A stretch of 28,809 nucleotides of DNA, taken from positions 183,718 to 212,526 of the forward strand of contig CDMY01000013.1 in NCBI GenBank assembly GCA_001179505.1. The letters run 5' to 3'. The DNA is from Vitrella brassicaformis. Taxonomy: Eukaryota > Sar > Vitrellaceae. The translations under genes and the position numbers were made by a program. Below are positions 1-12,300 of the stretch, piece by piece. Position 1 is the first letter of the stretch. The number at the start of each line of letters is the position of its first letter. The notes beneath the pieces were generated by a model. It made no database searches. It was not told the DNA's origin and saw only the letters and a list, made by a program, of their open reading frames with translations.

Positions 1-1947
1 CAGACGAGTACGTGCAGCCATCGACGCGTAATGGATGTGTTTGTTGTGTCTCTTGGTCCCTGCAGACCCTCCGACTGGACTACTACCTGCCGCATATCAT
101 AGACTATCTTAACTTCACGGGTGACGTCATCCACACATGCGCCGACTACAACTACGAGTGAGCAGATGCCTCCACACATCCATACGTGTGTGAATGCATG
201 GCATGATGGGTGTGTCTGGTGTGTCTCCCCTTCCTGTCTGTCTGCAGGTGGATATTCATACGGGAGTTGGTGACGATATGGGACCCGCAGCCCTGCCCCG
301 AGCTGCGGGTCCGTCTGTACGTGGTCACGATCGCTGTCTGCGTTTTATATCCATCGGCTCGTGGACTACATCGATGTCGCTGTGCAAGTATCAGTGATAA
401 TCTCGCGCTGCGGGCACCCACCCCCAGACCAGCTGTTCAAGATCATCCGGGCAAGTGCAACACGACATGACACTTATCTACATATGGTATATATATATAT
501 ATGTTTCCAGATCGACTGCACGCATCCTGGACAGGCTGAAGCTCTTCGTAGAGGCGCTCGACCGTCACGGGACGCTTCCCTGCCCTTGACAACCCCGCAC
601 CAGACCCCAGAGAGCGTGTCGCTGTTTGTTCGATGCGCTCACATTCGCCGCCTGCCTGCAAGCCCCTGTCCGGAACTAAAGATGGGGCTGGGCTGAAGGA
701 GGTGATGAAGATGGCCATGAGTGAGGCACTATTGGTGCAGCTGCCGTGAAGGGACCTAGGAGTCGTTCTTTCAAATTGGTCAGCACACATGAGGGAAGGA
801 GGATTGATACAAGTAGAGCATGAGGACGCCTTCGTTCAAGAAACAGCGGCCCAAGGGTCGCGAGGTCACCCGTTCGCTGAAGGCCCTCAAGAGAGTGTTC
901 TTCCACCCCTGTGAGTCGGTAGAGGATGCGTCGATTTGGTCCATATACGGGCTGACTTCGAGGCCCGGAAACTTCTCGACGACATCCGACGAGCGTGTCG
1001 AGGTGAGTGTGATGGACCAGCACACACAGCTACAGCACGATGATATGTGTCTCTTCAAATCGGTTTGCAGCTTGGGCGGCCCACAGACGGTGGAGAACAG
1101 CACTCGCTGCCTACGTTTTATATGTGTAAGTTTGGTGTCTCAAACGAGATGCAGCATGGACCTGTACTTCGCTGCGGGTCGCTGGTGGGTGGGCATGGTG
1201 GGCGGCCCGAATGTGCTCATACCGAAGCGATAAGGTACACACACAAAGGACAAGGCACTGGTGTCTGTTTGTATTTTGTGTGCGCTGTGTATGTTGTGTG
1301 TACCAATCAGGCATGCACTGGCAGCTGAGCCAGATAGCGCAGAACGGGGTGCGTGCTGCACCGGGTGCTGTGGCGGCCTACCCACGGCAGCCCAGCGCCC
1401 AAACACGCCAGCAGCTGGCCCGCCACAAGAAAGCCGAGGAGTTTTGGCCTCTACGCAACGACCTGATGGTCTCTTATCTCGACAACGCCATCAGCAAGTC
1501 TCAGAGGGAGGATGCACTCAGAGATGATGTGCGTGCATGCTTTAACAGAGCGCAACTCGACGGCTGTGGCTGGGTACTGGCAGCTGATGCACCAGATCAT
1601 CAACGCCTGCGAGCACCCGGGGCAGCACAACCAGCAGGTGGTCGATGTGGCCTACCTGTTCACGCACCCCCGTCTCTGCATAGGGCTGCAGTGCTTCCTG
1701 TTCGGCCTCCGCCGCCACATCCCCCTCCCCAGCCCCATTGACAGTGCCGGCCTACCCCCTGGACTTCAGCAACAACCAGCTGAACCACGTGCTGGCCCGG
1801 CTGCTCCAGCAACACCCGCTGCCGCCGGACGATGACCTCATCGAGCACGCCATTGAGGTGTGCCATACCCATCGGCGGTGTGAGCTGGGGCGGCTGAGGC
1901 TGTCAGACACGGTGAGGGAGGTGGAGGCGAACATGGGGTACCACTGA
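1..1947 (+). CDS. 3' part of an unrecognised multi-exon gene (partial, frames damaged)
   Basis: I do not recognise this product. Coding-like exons with good splice borders are 66-157 (TLRLDYYLPHIIDYL...), a second from 248, and 1311-1528 (HWQLSQIAQNG ... FWPLRNDLMVSYLDNAISK). The last is 1549-1947, reading YWQLMHQIINACEHPGQ... and ending EVEANMGYH with TGA at 1945-1947. Between about 420 and 1215 there are further coding-like pieces (RILDRLKLFVEALDRHG near 530, VDLVHIRADFEARKLLDDIRR near 930, MDLYFAAGRWWVGMVGG near 1157), but I cannot join them in phase. The last two exons need a frame change around 1530-1548, where removing a repeated 'gtgc' restores frame, and another near 1743. It is either a real gene with assembly indels or a decaying one. 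The 5' end lies outside the window. No membrane segment or signature motif is visible. Confidence 0.5.
331..350 (+). repeat. Copy A of a dispersed 20-nt element (TCGYTGYCTRCRTTTTATAT)
   Basis: The 20-mer occurs three times in the first 2.4 kb, at 331-350, 1104-1123 and 2304-2323, all on the plus strand. Copies A and B match at 18 of 20 positions. B and C match at 17 of 20. Looser similarity continues about 15 nt downstream. Function is unknown. Confidence 0.55.
487..503. repeat. (TA)n microsatellite in a probable intron
   Basis: An alternating TA run lies directly upstream of a pyrimidine stretch and a CAG acceptor at about 505-510, so it is probably inside an intron of the partial first gene. 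Confidence 0.7.
1104..1123 (+). repeat. Copy B of the dispersed 20-nt element
   Basis: This is the second copy of the element also seen at 331 and 2304. It ends just before a GTAAGT that could be a splice donor, so it may overlap an exon end of the partial first gene. Confidence 0.55.
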
Positions 1948-1970
1948 GAAACATGGGGTACCACTGAGAA
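1931..1970 (+). repeat. Exact 20-bp tandem duplication across the stop codon
   Basis: The unit acatggggtaccactgagaa is present twice with no mismatch, at 1931-1950 and 1951-1970. The first copy carries the last codons (MGYH) and the TGA stop of the upstream gene. The second copy lies in its 3' untranslated region. Confidence 0.95.
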
Positions 1971-2056
1971 AGGTTGGAGTTGTCGATGAGTAGGTAGTTG
2001 GTTGTGTTGGTCGGTTGGTTGTGTTGTCGGCACGACCACCAGCCTGCCGTGTGGCG

Positions 2057-2088
2057 TCATGTGTGTGATGTGCCGGTCACACACATGA
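2057..2088. repeat. Perfect inverted repeat, 12-bp arms, 8-nt loop
   Basis: The left arm tcatgtgtgtga (2057-2068) and right arm tcacacacatga (2077-2088) are exact reverse complements around the loop tgtgccgg. It lies between two converging genes, where an RNA hairpin could act at a 3' end. That role is inference. Confidence 0.8.
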
Positions 2089-2303
2089 GGCTGGTAGGCC
2101 GGTGTGTCGCTGCGGTGTGAGAGAGAGGCGGACTTAGCACCTAGAGGTGGATCAAAGGATCATCGATCGTAGCAAGGGGCGTGAGTGAGTGACATCCACC
2201 CACTTGATAGGGTGTGATGGTGTGATTTGTGGCGGTGTGGTGGGCGGGCCGGGCTGCCTCTCTCTCTCTGGGAGGGAAATAGGTTGAAGAAAAAGAAGGG
2301 CAA

Positions 2304-2323
2304 TCGTTGCCTGCATTTTATAT
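2304..2323 (+). repeat. Copy C of the dispersed 20-nt element
   Basis: This is the third copy of the element also at 331 and 1104. It lies in the gap between the converging genes, so the element is not explained by coding constraint alone. Confidence 0.55.
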
Positions 2324-2420
2324 CTGTATCTTGGTTTCCATCAAGTATGTCTGTGTGTGAATACTGAGGGCGAAACCTTGACCAGTGACTTAACTGTTGC
2401 GTCACAAATCAGCGAGAGAA

Positions 2421-2450
2421 CACACATACACATACACATACACATACACA
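2421..2450. repeat. (CATACA)n microsatellite
   Basis: About five units of acacat/catacaca are present, just downstream of the stop codon of the giant minus-strand gene (3' side). Confidence 0.85.
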
Positions 2451-2461
2451 GACAGAGTTGG

Positions 2462-3325
2462 TCACCAGAAGGCCTCACGTTCCTCCACGTCCCTCAAGTC
2501 CCTCGCAATCTCGCTCGGGTTGTTCTCATACATATGCACATATATCAACAGATGGGGCAGCCTCTTGAGCACCCAGTCCACTCGTGTGCTGTTCCTCGCC
2601 TCTATCAGCAGCCACCACACAACCAACATCCACACCAAAGGAATCACCGTCTCGAGGACGAGCAGCGACAGCACAAAGCGGAACCACCTGTCGGCGGCCG
2701 ACGGGTTGGCGGAGAATTGAAGGAAGAAGGCAAGGAAGGCCAGTGAAGTGATCAGGAAGCATATCCACAAGATACGGATGACACGGTCCCGACACATCCA
2801 CGCGCGATGGACGGAGTCCTACAGGGGAGACACGTGCACGTATGTCCATGTCTGTGCTCCGCGGTTGTTTCTTCTCGTCTTTTCTCACCTTGAGCTTTTC
2901 GTCTGTGTCTGCGTCAGGCGCGTATGTTGGCACTTTGACTGCCCACCACTTGACAAACAGCTTAAGAACTTCCGCGATCATCGACGCCACGAGGAGGAAG
3001 CACAGGTCTGACATAGTAACACGGAAGCCCCACAAGACACCTGCGAGACACGACAGCGAGACATGAGCATGCATATATATATCCATCAAGTCGTGCGCTA
3101 CCCTCCTTACCTGCGTCTTCCGTCAAGAAGGCAAGGCTTTCCCCCAGAGTTCCCTTGTACACCTCGACAAACAGCCCGATGTCGAGAGTTAGGAGGAACT
3201 TGAACACCAGGAGCAGATCGTGCAGCACGTGTGGGGCCTGCAGCGAGGGGATGAAGCACTGGCCCCATGGGTGATGCTTGCAGACGACACTGCAAAACAG
3301 CCAGAAAGAGTGCAGACCCAACACC
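2462..3325 (-). other. C-terminal multi-helix region of the giant protein
   Basis: Exons 2462-2818, 2889-3040 and 3111-3325 join in phase. Predicted helices in order: VLGLHSFWLFCSVV, then VLHDLLLVFKFLLTLDIGLFV, then LCFLLVASMIAEVLKLFVKW. In the last exon come VIRILWICFLITSLAFLAFF and FRFVLSLLVLETVIPLVWML. The protein ends in a charged tail (SEIARDLRDVEEREAFW). Intron lengths are 70, 70 and 82 nt. This resembles a compact multi-pass bundle. I see no recognisable ion-channel pore motif. Confidence 0.75.
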
Positions 3326-6300
3326 CTGGGAACCACCGAGACAAAAGACAGACACGAAGATGAGACACATACATTGCACAGTGTCTGCCTTCCAGCCGGA
3401 CACCTACCTGAATCGGCAAATGAGCCGATTGAGCTCCATTTTCTTCATCTCCACGAAAAACTGCTGCTTGGCGTCCTTCTTGGCCACCGTCACATTATCC
3501 GTCTCAATGGTCACCCCCGTTCGCATTGACGGCTGCTTCGCCGACGCTCGTCCAGCCATCTGCTCGGCACCTACAAGCTGCCTGAGTGTCTTGAGCATCT
3601 GCACCCGAGGGCGTGCCTTAAGCGATGTGGCCAGGGAATGGGTGAGGTAGCCGCGACGAGAGAGAAAACACCGGAGGTTGCGCTCTTCATGCAGGTCGGC
3701 CACTGGACAGTAGGCAAGGTGTGAGATGGACAGAGCAATGATGAGAGCGAAGGAAGGCAAATCGATTGGTCTTACCAAATCTTTGTGCTGCGTCAAGGTC
3801 ACTGATACAGAATCGAACCGTCTGGCAGCCGAAGGCCTCCGTCTCGACAACTCCCGCGTCTGCCTCCATCTCCTCTTCCCCGACTCGTAAGAGCCTTGTG
3901 CGCTTCTGTTCTGCCGACTCACGAATGTTCCGCGCAAGAGGCGGGTCATTCCACTGGTTCATCACACGCATCCTCTCGGTCTTATAGTGCACGTCCAGGA
4001 TGATGTGTGCAGGCAGCCGGAGGATCGGCGCCTGCAGGTCCACTGCTATGTCGCTCTCCTCAATCACCTCGGCCTCCACTATATCACTCCAGCGGATGTA
4101 GCCCACTACCAGAAGCTGTGACTGCATTGCTACAGCCATTTGCTGGCGGACGGGTGACGGTTTCGGGCCATTGTCCTCATCGAACTCCTCAAAGCCCTCG
4201 AGCACTCTCTCTCGTCCCTCCTCGCTTTCATCCCGGTCTGACATCGACTGTGTCTCTTGTTCGTCTGCGGATGCCCGCCTTGACTTGTGACTCACGCCAC
4301 TTGGCTGTCGCGTATGGAACAAGTCCGCCAGGCCACTGATAGCGATCAGTGGGCGTGTCCCGCTGGCGTAAGGCTTGACGTCTTCGGATGGTGGCTTGGA
4401 CGCTCTCTTTGCCTTGGGCCGCTGTTCGTGTCTGGGAGGCGGGACGGCGTTCTTGCCTGAGACGGGCACTTCGATGACCAGGCCAATGGACCGAAGAGAC
4501 AGCAGACATCGCTGGAAGCTGGTCAATGCAACAGAAAACACAATCGTCGGATGAAGCAAGCACTCTCTGCCCGTTGCTGCTGCCTTACTCTTCTGTCCCG
4601 TCATCTTGCATGGTCGCTGCCACCCAACCGTCCATGTCTAAGCTCCCAGCCTCCTTCTCACCAGCTTCAATCTCACCAACCTCGCCCTCATCATCGGCAC
4701 CCCCACCAGTCCTCCCTGACGCAGCCTTGAGGGCAGCAGGCAGCGTCTTTTCCTCCTCCACGAAGCGACGAATGGCTTTAATGGTCTCTTCCGTCAATCC
4801 CAGCCGGGCGGTCTCGTCTGTTTCTCCTCGCACGATGTGGTGTGCGTGGACGGCAGCCATCTTGGACAGCCATGGCTCGTCTCTGTTGGTCATCCGGTTG
4901 GCTTCCCAGACTGAGTCGGAGGCCGAGAACACGGCGCTGTCCACGGACGGGAGCAGCCGCTGGAGTTGGGCTTGTTCGCGCAGGAATAGGCGACGCTGGA
5001 ACTTGACCAATGCCTCCTGCTTGGACTTCTGAGGGGCTGCGGCGCCCATCGCCTTCAGCGTGTCTCCAAGAAGAAAGTCAGCCCGTCTCCGGGATGCAAT
5101 GCGGTCCTCTTTCTCAGCCGGGCCGAAGGAAGGCATTGGTGGTGCATGTGTCCCAATATCAACGCCGTCGTCGAAGAACTTGCGCGCCTCTGTATCCGTG
5201 ATGACTGTCACGACTTCTTCTGTCTCCCTGTCTTCTTCCTTGCTCTCCTCCCGCGCTTCCTCTCCCCCTTCCTCTCCTTCATGCCCCGATTCTGCTTCAG
5301 ACGATTCTGCTGTGCCCAGACAAGGCTGTGTGGGGCTGGATAGCCCAACCATGGAGCCCCGGCGGGCCCTTGGAGGCACCGCTGTCTCCTTCCCTCCATC
5401 CGCCTCCGGCAATGGTCGATGAGAAGTGAGATCAGTAAAAACAGCTGTCTCTTGCTTTTCCGGGACAATAGACGTCCCCTTGGACTCTCCGGTGGGTTGC
5501 TTGGCCAACACTGACGAGCGCCTTCTACTTCCAGCGACGCTGCCCCTTCGTTGCGGAGAAAGGTCAACCACCAAGCTCTCCATCAGGTGTTCATCTTCGT
5601 CCCTCGAAGCAGCCGACCTTTCGCTGACTTCCTCCGTCTGCTTGCTTCCCTTTGAAGCCATTGATGCTAGCTGCTTGAGCATCACACTCGCCCGCCTGAA
5701 GGTAGAGCCCCGAGAGACCGACGACAGCCGCCGCTGTTGGTCGATGACTGAGCCTCGCCGGCCACTCGGCTTCTTAATGTCTGCAGCGCCCGGCAGCTCC
5801 CCAGGTCCTTCCTCTGCGTCTCCCAAGGCGATCGTCACTCCCGTCTCGCGTCTGTCCAGGTCTTTTCTGCTGCTCTTCTGAGTTTCAGTCACTGAAGGAG
5901 CCGCTTGCTCGTCCGGCTCAGACTGCGGTGGGGATGGGGGGGGGGGCGCGCCGTGCACACCATGCCGCAAGAGGGGGAGCCGCCCGTGTGTGGGAAACTC
6001 AATGTCCTCGCTCCTGTCTGTCCCAACATGACCCGAGTGCGCCACGAGGCCGCGCGTTGCAGGGGCAGGGCTGCCGCGGGTTGCCGGGACAGATTGGAAC
6101 ATTTGCAATGACTCAGTGACCCCTAGGAGACCAGCACGGTAGGAGAGGTAGCATGCCTGGATGTAGGTGGCTGAGCGCTCGGCGCGGCGAAGGTAGGCCA
6201 GAAGCATGACGCGCGACCAGAGATTTGCTAAGGACAGAACGAAGGGGGAAACGTGACATGATGTGCACATTTCAGGCTTCTTCTCTTCTCACCTGTAAAG

Positions 6301-9300
6301 GCCTCTGTCCTATTCAGCAACAGGAAGAGGGACGTCCCGAATGAGAAAGCGAATTTCCTCAGGATGCGAAGGTCCAGCGCCAGCCTGGATATTTTGCTGT
6401 CACGGCTCCGCATGACCTTGGCGCGGTACTCGCGGAGCGCCTGCTCTGTCTTCTCCACTGCGAGACACAGCTTCAGCACCTGCTGGGCCGTAAGGGTCTC
6501 ACCGGTGCGCTCATAGTGGCCTTCGACGATCTGAAGGGACATAAGGTGGAAATGGCATGGCAGAATTTCTCTCTTTGCCCCTCCTCTCAGTACGTCATGG
6601 ATTGAGACAGGGCTGAATCGGTGAAGGATGCCCGCGAATGACTTCAGCGACCAGCTTTCCTCTTCGCCAGCGCCCTCCTTGGCTGACAGCTGCAAATACT
6701 GCAGAGACGACCGACGGACGCAGCTACAGAGATTGAAGAGCTTCAGAATGGGATAAACTGCGCGCGCTTTTCTCCATATATGGACACAGCAGCTTCGGGG
6801 CTCGCTCTCCTGTTGGAAGAACAGACAGTGATAGGGACAGTGTGGAAGCAGAGGCCATTTGTCATGCTCACTGCTCGAAAGAAGTACTTGTCGACCAACT
6901 CGGTGTTTCTGACCTGAAATGCCCCGTCTCTGTTACATCACCGATGACGACAAACATGAATGCCCTTCGGTGCACAGAGGACTCCCTACTTGGTAATAAC
7001 GAGCAGCAGGCCCATGACAATGGTGGCAATGATGGCCAACAGCATGAAGAACCCATTGTTCATCGGATTCAGTATCGTCTCGACTACCAAACTCTCCACG
7101 AAATACGTCTCATAGCGATGTATGGCCTCGCCAACCCCCATGACCTCCCAGAAGCCCCCAGCTCCGCCCCGGCTTATCTCATGTTGACATCCATAAGTGT
7201 ACCCGGCCGCACTTACGCTCAGCACTCGGCAGCCCAGTGCTGCCCACTGACCTTTGGATGGCAGCCATCTTCTGCAACGAGGCAGGTTGAGCGAAGTCGA
7301 AGAAGGGGCCATGAAGGTCGAGTTCAGGATCGATGGCATGGCGATCAGTGTGGGGAGGATGTGGGCGCGGAAGGGAAGGTCAACAAAGATTGCCATGTAT
7401 GTAATGGGAGCCTGGAGCGTCGTGCTGGATGACGCGAAGACAGAGAAAGGAGACATTCATTATGTCTCGTAGCGATGACGCGCATGTCTCCTCCAGCTTA
7501 CGGAGTGTAATCATCCAGAAATATCGCGAGATCCATCTCAACAATCGGAGTCAGCGCCTCTCCCTCCCCGATAGCAAACATACTGTTGTTCGTAACGCTT
7601 CCTTCTTTCGCTGCCCCATGATAGTCTACACCTTCTCGATCCACAAGCTGCCCATAGGGATTCTCCATACCCCAAAGAGTCGTCACCCCACCGAAATCCA
7701 TCACAGCCTCTGGCCGCAGCGTCAGTTCATCTGTCACCTTAGCCTTCTGCACTGATGAGTAGACGGGGGGCGGGGACACACGTGTTGTCTCGTTGGTGAA
7801 GAGCGAGCCGAGCGGCACACTGATGTGGAATCCGTCGGCCCAATAAGTAATAGGTGACGGCGACTGAATAGAGAAGGGGAAGTAGCGCGGCAGGGGGGTA
7901 GATGGGAAGCCGCGGTCTATGAGTGTGGGAAGCGGGAAGCGTCTGGGTGGAAGCTTCTCAGCGGTTGTGAAGAGACGCAGGGAGGGAAGGTTCTTATTGA
8001 GGTAGTCTGCGAGATACCACACATCTTCAGAAGAGAGGGGCGTCTCCCATAGCTGGCTGATGTTCTCAGGGACGTGAGACACGAGCAGCGTCACTGTAGG
8101 ACCAGCAATCTGGTAGAACGAAAAGAGAAGTGCCAGACCATGACAGTATTGCGATGGCACCGAATGACCCACCGTCATCCCTTGAATCCTGTCGCCTCCC
8201 TGCAGGCGTCTCGTGGCCGGTGCATTCGTCGCCGCCTCCTTTTTGGCGCGCAGGTCGTCCCCCAGGCCCATGAGCAGGCCCCGGACCATGATCTCATGCA
8301 GCTCCTTGCGGCGAGTGCTGTTGTAGAGACCCGCAGAGTGGGCGAAGAGCGACGCATGCGTCGCTGCAGACTTGGTGTACGATACACTACCAGAGCCAGA
8401 GTAGACTCGTCGCCAGTAGTCAAACAGCTGCAAGCGACACAGTGTCACATTCTGTTGTCGCCTTCCCCCTTCCGGATCGCACCTGTAGGCTGAGATCGAT
8501 CTCGTCCTGGCAGACGAAGGCCCCTGACACCACGGCAGCCGCCATCATTGTGGAAATCTGCAGCGCCTCCTGCGCCACGCTGTCATCGCCCTCGATTAGG
8601 GACGCTGTCTGGACACCTGAGGCGATGTACCGATCGGGTGGGCTGCCACCGCGAGGCACGAAAACATCCTGAGGTACCAACAGAGGTACGATTGCCTAAC
8701 CTGCGCCTCTATGGCTGACCTCGAGTCGTTTGATTGCCTCCAGAAATGCTCTTGCGAGCGCTGGGTGCTCCTCAAAGGTGATGGGAGGCGTCTGACCTCT
8801 CAAGCTCTGGAGGGAAATCCACAAGCGGTTCTTCAGGTCCGTGAATGACATGGATGTCTCGCGCAGCAGAGCAAGATACGTCAACAGTTCATTGATCCCC
8901 TCTTCAGTGGCATTCAGCACCGGGACTGAGATATTGACCTGCAGACAACGGAGCACTCAATAAGTTCCCCCCGGGCGACGTGCCACACCACACGCACCTG
9001 TTCGGACAAGACATATTCGCTCTTTTCCCCAAAGACATCTGCCGCCTGCCCCACCACCCACACATGAGCCGTCTCACCCGCCGGAACGACAGGCACACCA
9101 AAATCGAAAGCATCGAATGGGATCGGAACAAAGCGATGGTTCGATCCTGCCCACGCCGAGAGGAGTGCAGGTGTCTGGCCTGGTGGAAGCTGTCCTGCGA
9201 GCAGGCTTGATGTGGCGTAGAAAGAGTAGGAGAGAGGCAGATCAGGGTCGTGAATCTGTGCACATAGAAGAGTAATCTGTGTGAATGTGTCCGATTTTGC

Positions 9301-12300
9301 TTCTCTCTCGCACCTGATCCATTGTGATATCGAAATCAGTCTGCAGCCCACTCGACCATGCCACATGCTCTCGAACAAGTAACCGTCCCTCAGTTGGCCC
9401 CGCATTCACCCGAATGCCATCCACCCTTGTTTCAAACTGTCCACTTCCTCCCGCAAGCCCTTTCAGCCGCAATCCATATTCTCCCGTAGGCAAGACGTCG
9501 ATGTGCCACACCAGTACCCTCATGGTGTACTTCCTTTCATCTACAAGGCCGCTCACTTCGTTCATCACTGTGAGTGTCGATTCCCTTGTCTCCACATCGG
9601 AAAGAAGCGGGACGAGCGTTCCGTTGCTGGCCGAATAGGTCGTGAGAGTAGGATGAGGCACGTTAGTGATACTTGCTTGGCAGAGGGAGGACGAGAGAGT
9701 CGTGAGACAGACACGGAAGGGAGAGGGCGGTATGGGTCCTTTGGTGCTGTCCGAAGAGGCTGTAAGGATGGCTGTCGAGTTGACAGGTGTACCTTGGTAG
9801 AGGCGGGTGGCTGCAATAGAGAGAAAAAAGCATACAAAGCGAGACATGTGATTCAGGTAGGTCATTATGCGCTTGCCTGCATATGCGGCGCCCGACGCAA
9901 TGCCTGACTGGCGATGGACGATTGTCAGCTCGAACAAGAGTGTCAGGACGCGCATCGGGACATCGTACTGCGGAAACTGCAGTATGTGATCCGGAACGAC
10001 CGCTTCAAGCGAGTTCTGGGCGTTGAGAAGCTCTTCAGCCGACTCATAGGTGGTGTTGCTGTTCGTCAGGCATGGGTACAGGTTGATGTCGTCAAGGGAG
10101 TCGACTATGCGGGCAAGTACGACAGGATTGCTGATATTGACGGATGACAAGACCGCCAGGACGTAGCAGCGCCATCTGCGAAACACAGAGACACATGCGC
10201 GTAGAGGCGTCATCTGCTGGATTCTGTTTCAATCACCTAAAGTCATATGTCTCGGGCGACAGCTGCACTCGTGTCGCGTCTCCGTCCTGTTCCGCTGTGG
10301 TCCCATTGACAGTGGGCGTAGAATTACCCTGCTGCGGCAAGAACGACTGACTTCCATCCATCAGCAGAGGACACTCCACGGCCGCTTCTGATGCCACCTT
10401 AAGCACTGCTACCGGCACTTTCGGTGCCACTGTGATGTGATACATCACAAGCCCCCAGGGATGGAAGCCATCAGGTCCTTCTCACCGTGGTTTGCAGGTG
10501 ATGTGATAGTCGCCGACGGGAAGGGAGCTTCCCGGGATGGAAATGGCAGTCTGAGCGTCGTTGAGGGCGAACATGGACAAATCACCTATGTCCGGGAGGC
10601 CTCCAAGAGAGGACAGCACGTGCAGATCCCAGCCTAGCACCACCTTGCTCCCGTTGACATGCAGCTGATCATCGCATGAGATGTCTTGTATTGGCGTTTC
10701 TGGAGGCGTCTCGGGGACGGCGTGTACACGAACAGCCAGGCTGACTGGTTCTGTGGGGTCGATTGTCTGCTCAGATGGCTGGAGCGGCTCAATGTGAGCA
10801 GCACACTTCGGGAACATTCTTGTTCTGGTCATGAAATAAAAAGTCGCCGACTGTTGAGACAGGTAGCTATGCGTTGTCAGAAGGAAGAGGAGGCTAACAG
10901 TGCAAGAGACACCCAACAAGGACCGAGACCCATGCACGTGACACTTCTCATTCTTCATTGCAACTCCGTCCAGTCACTCACCTGACTTCGGATTCTGTTT
11001 GGTTTGTATTCATGCCAGCTTCCTTCATCGCTGTCCCGATCGCCAGATACGCCACTTGTCGCCCGTTATACTCGTCCAACATCCGCTGTATAACAGCCGT
11101 CAGATTCCTCATCAGCGGATCGTCGGCCGTGCTTGGAGGGTCCCACGGACTTAAGTAGTCTTTCTCGGACCTGACGATGGTCCATGTGTAGTTGAGGGAC
11201 CGAATGCCAGCCCCCCGGCTAGCTGAAGCGTCAAAGATGACTTGGCCACCACAGCCAACGAACTGAGGGTATGTCACCTGAGGCAATACGCAGACGGACG
11301 TCTGCAAGAGTAGCGCTTTTTGTACTCAATGTACCTTTGCAGCTGTGGCGATGAATCTCTCTGGCGGCTCTGGAAGGCTCATAGGCACTGTCTGCTCTTC
11401 ATTCTCGGGCATGGCAAACGTGTCCAGGCTGGACAGGCCCGAGCCACTGCTTGTGGCATTGTCGGCCAAAGGACCCCTTCTTGCTGCGTCGGGGTCCCAG
11501 TTGACCGCGTGAGGCGTGACTGTCACAAGTGTTTGCCTTATTAGGGTGAGGGACATGCCAGGGAGGACCGCGGCGTCTTGATCGAAAGAGATTCTGAGAC
11601 GTCGGTCACTGATCAATGTGGACCTGAGGGAGCAGAGCGCGATGGGTGAAAGAAACGGATGGGAAGCAGCTTGTTGGTGCGTTGACTGTGTATGATTTTA
11701 CGTGGATGATTTGCCAAATAGCTCAGAAGCGTCTTCGAAGAGTTGCGATGATGGAACCGTGCGTGTCTCCTTTTGCACTGAGCTTATCACGAATTCTGCC
11801 GGCTGGGCAAGCACTGCCGTCAGCGAAGTGCCCTTGGGGTCAAACGATACCCTCTGCATACATACAGACAACAATCGTGTCTGTCCAGCACACATGCACA
11901 TACGCCGTTCCACTGTTAGACCTCGAAATTGGGCGGATGGACCGTGAAGCACAATTCATCACCACTCTCCCTCTCTGCATAGTCCCGACAGCCCAACACA
12001 GGCGGCTGCACATTCGTCACGTTGCACGAGTAACACAGCACAGGGGTGGTCCTGGGCGGTGCCTCCACAATGCCACAGATGAAGGCGCCAAAGCTTTCGT
12101 AGTAGGAGGGCGACCCTCCACAGGCGACAACGCAGTCAGACTTGTGCACTGGGACGATCATGCCCGTCTTGGGCGATGGACGACGATCCGTCTCATTGAT
12201 AATGATGTCACCACCCGGGTTTCCTTCTCCCGGAATTGGGACTAATGGTGCCTCAGTGGGGACCACTTCTGTCTCTTCATCTTCTCTTTCTTCCAGATGA

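Larger units (their letters stand above)
1948..2461. other. Convergent intergenic region (3' ends of two genes)
   Basis: There is no gene here. The first gene (plus) and the giant gene (minus) converge on this gap, so it should hold both 3' untranslated regions and polyadenylation sites. It contains the second copy of the 20-bp duplication, a GTTGGTTGTGTTG-type near-tandem repeat at about 1995-2028, a 12-bp-arm inverted repeat (2057-2088), the third copy of the dispersed 20-mer (2304-2323) and a CATACA microsatellite (2421-2450). I saw no AATAAA on either strand. Confidence 0.7.

Noticed and set aside
1529-1548. A 20-nt ultrashort intron (gtgcgtgcatgctttaacag)
   Set aside because: It has GT-AG ends but leaves the next exon in the wrong phase. 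Loss of one repeated gtgc restores frame better, so an indel is the simpler explanation.
2462-3325. Calling the giant protein a polycystin ion channel
   Set aside because: The REJ and GPS-like parts fit, but I see no PLAT domain after the first helix and no polycystin pore motif in the tail, so the channel function is not supported.
5426-5881. Long plus-strand open frame opposite the cytoplasmic exon of the giant gene
   Set aside because: It is the antisense shadow of a GC-rich, low-complexity coding exon (4589-6227), has no domain, and the minus strand has matching splice phases.
9811-9876. Apparent membrane helix (SRFVCFFLSIAATRLY) in the giant protein ectodomain
   Set aside because: The hydrophobic residues come from the pyrimidine tract of a 66-nt GC-AG intron that happens to keep frame. 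Removing it gives a smooth ectodomain sequence.
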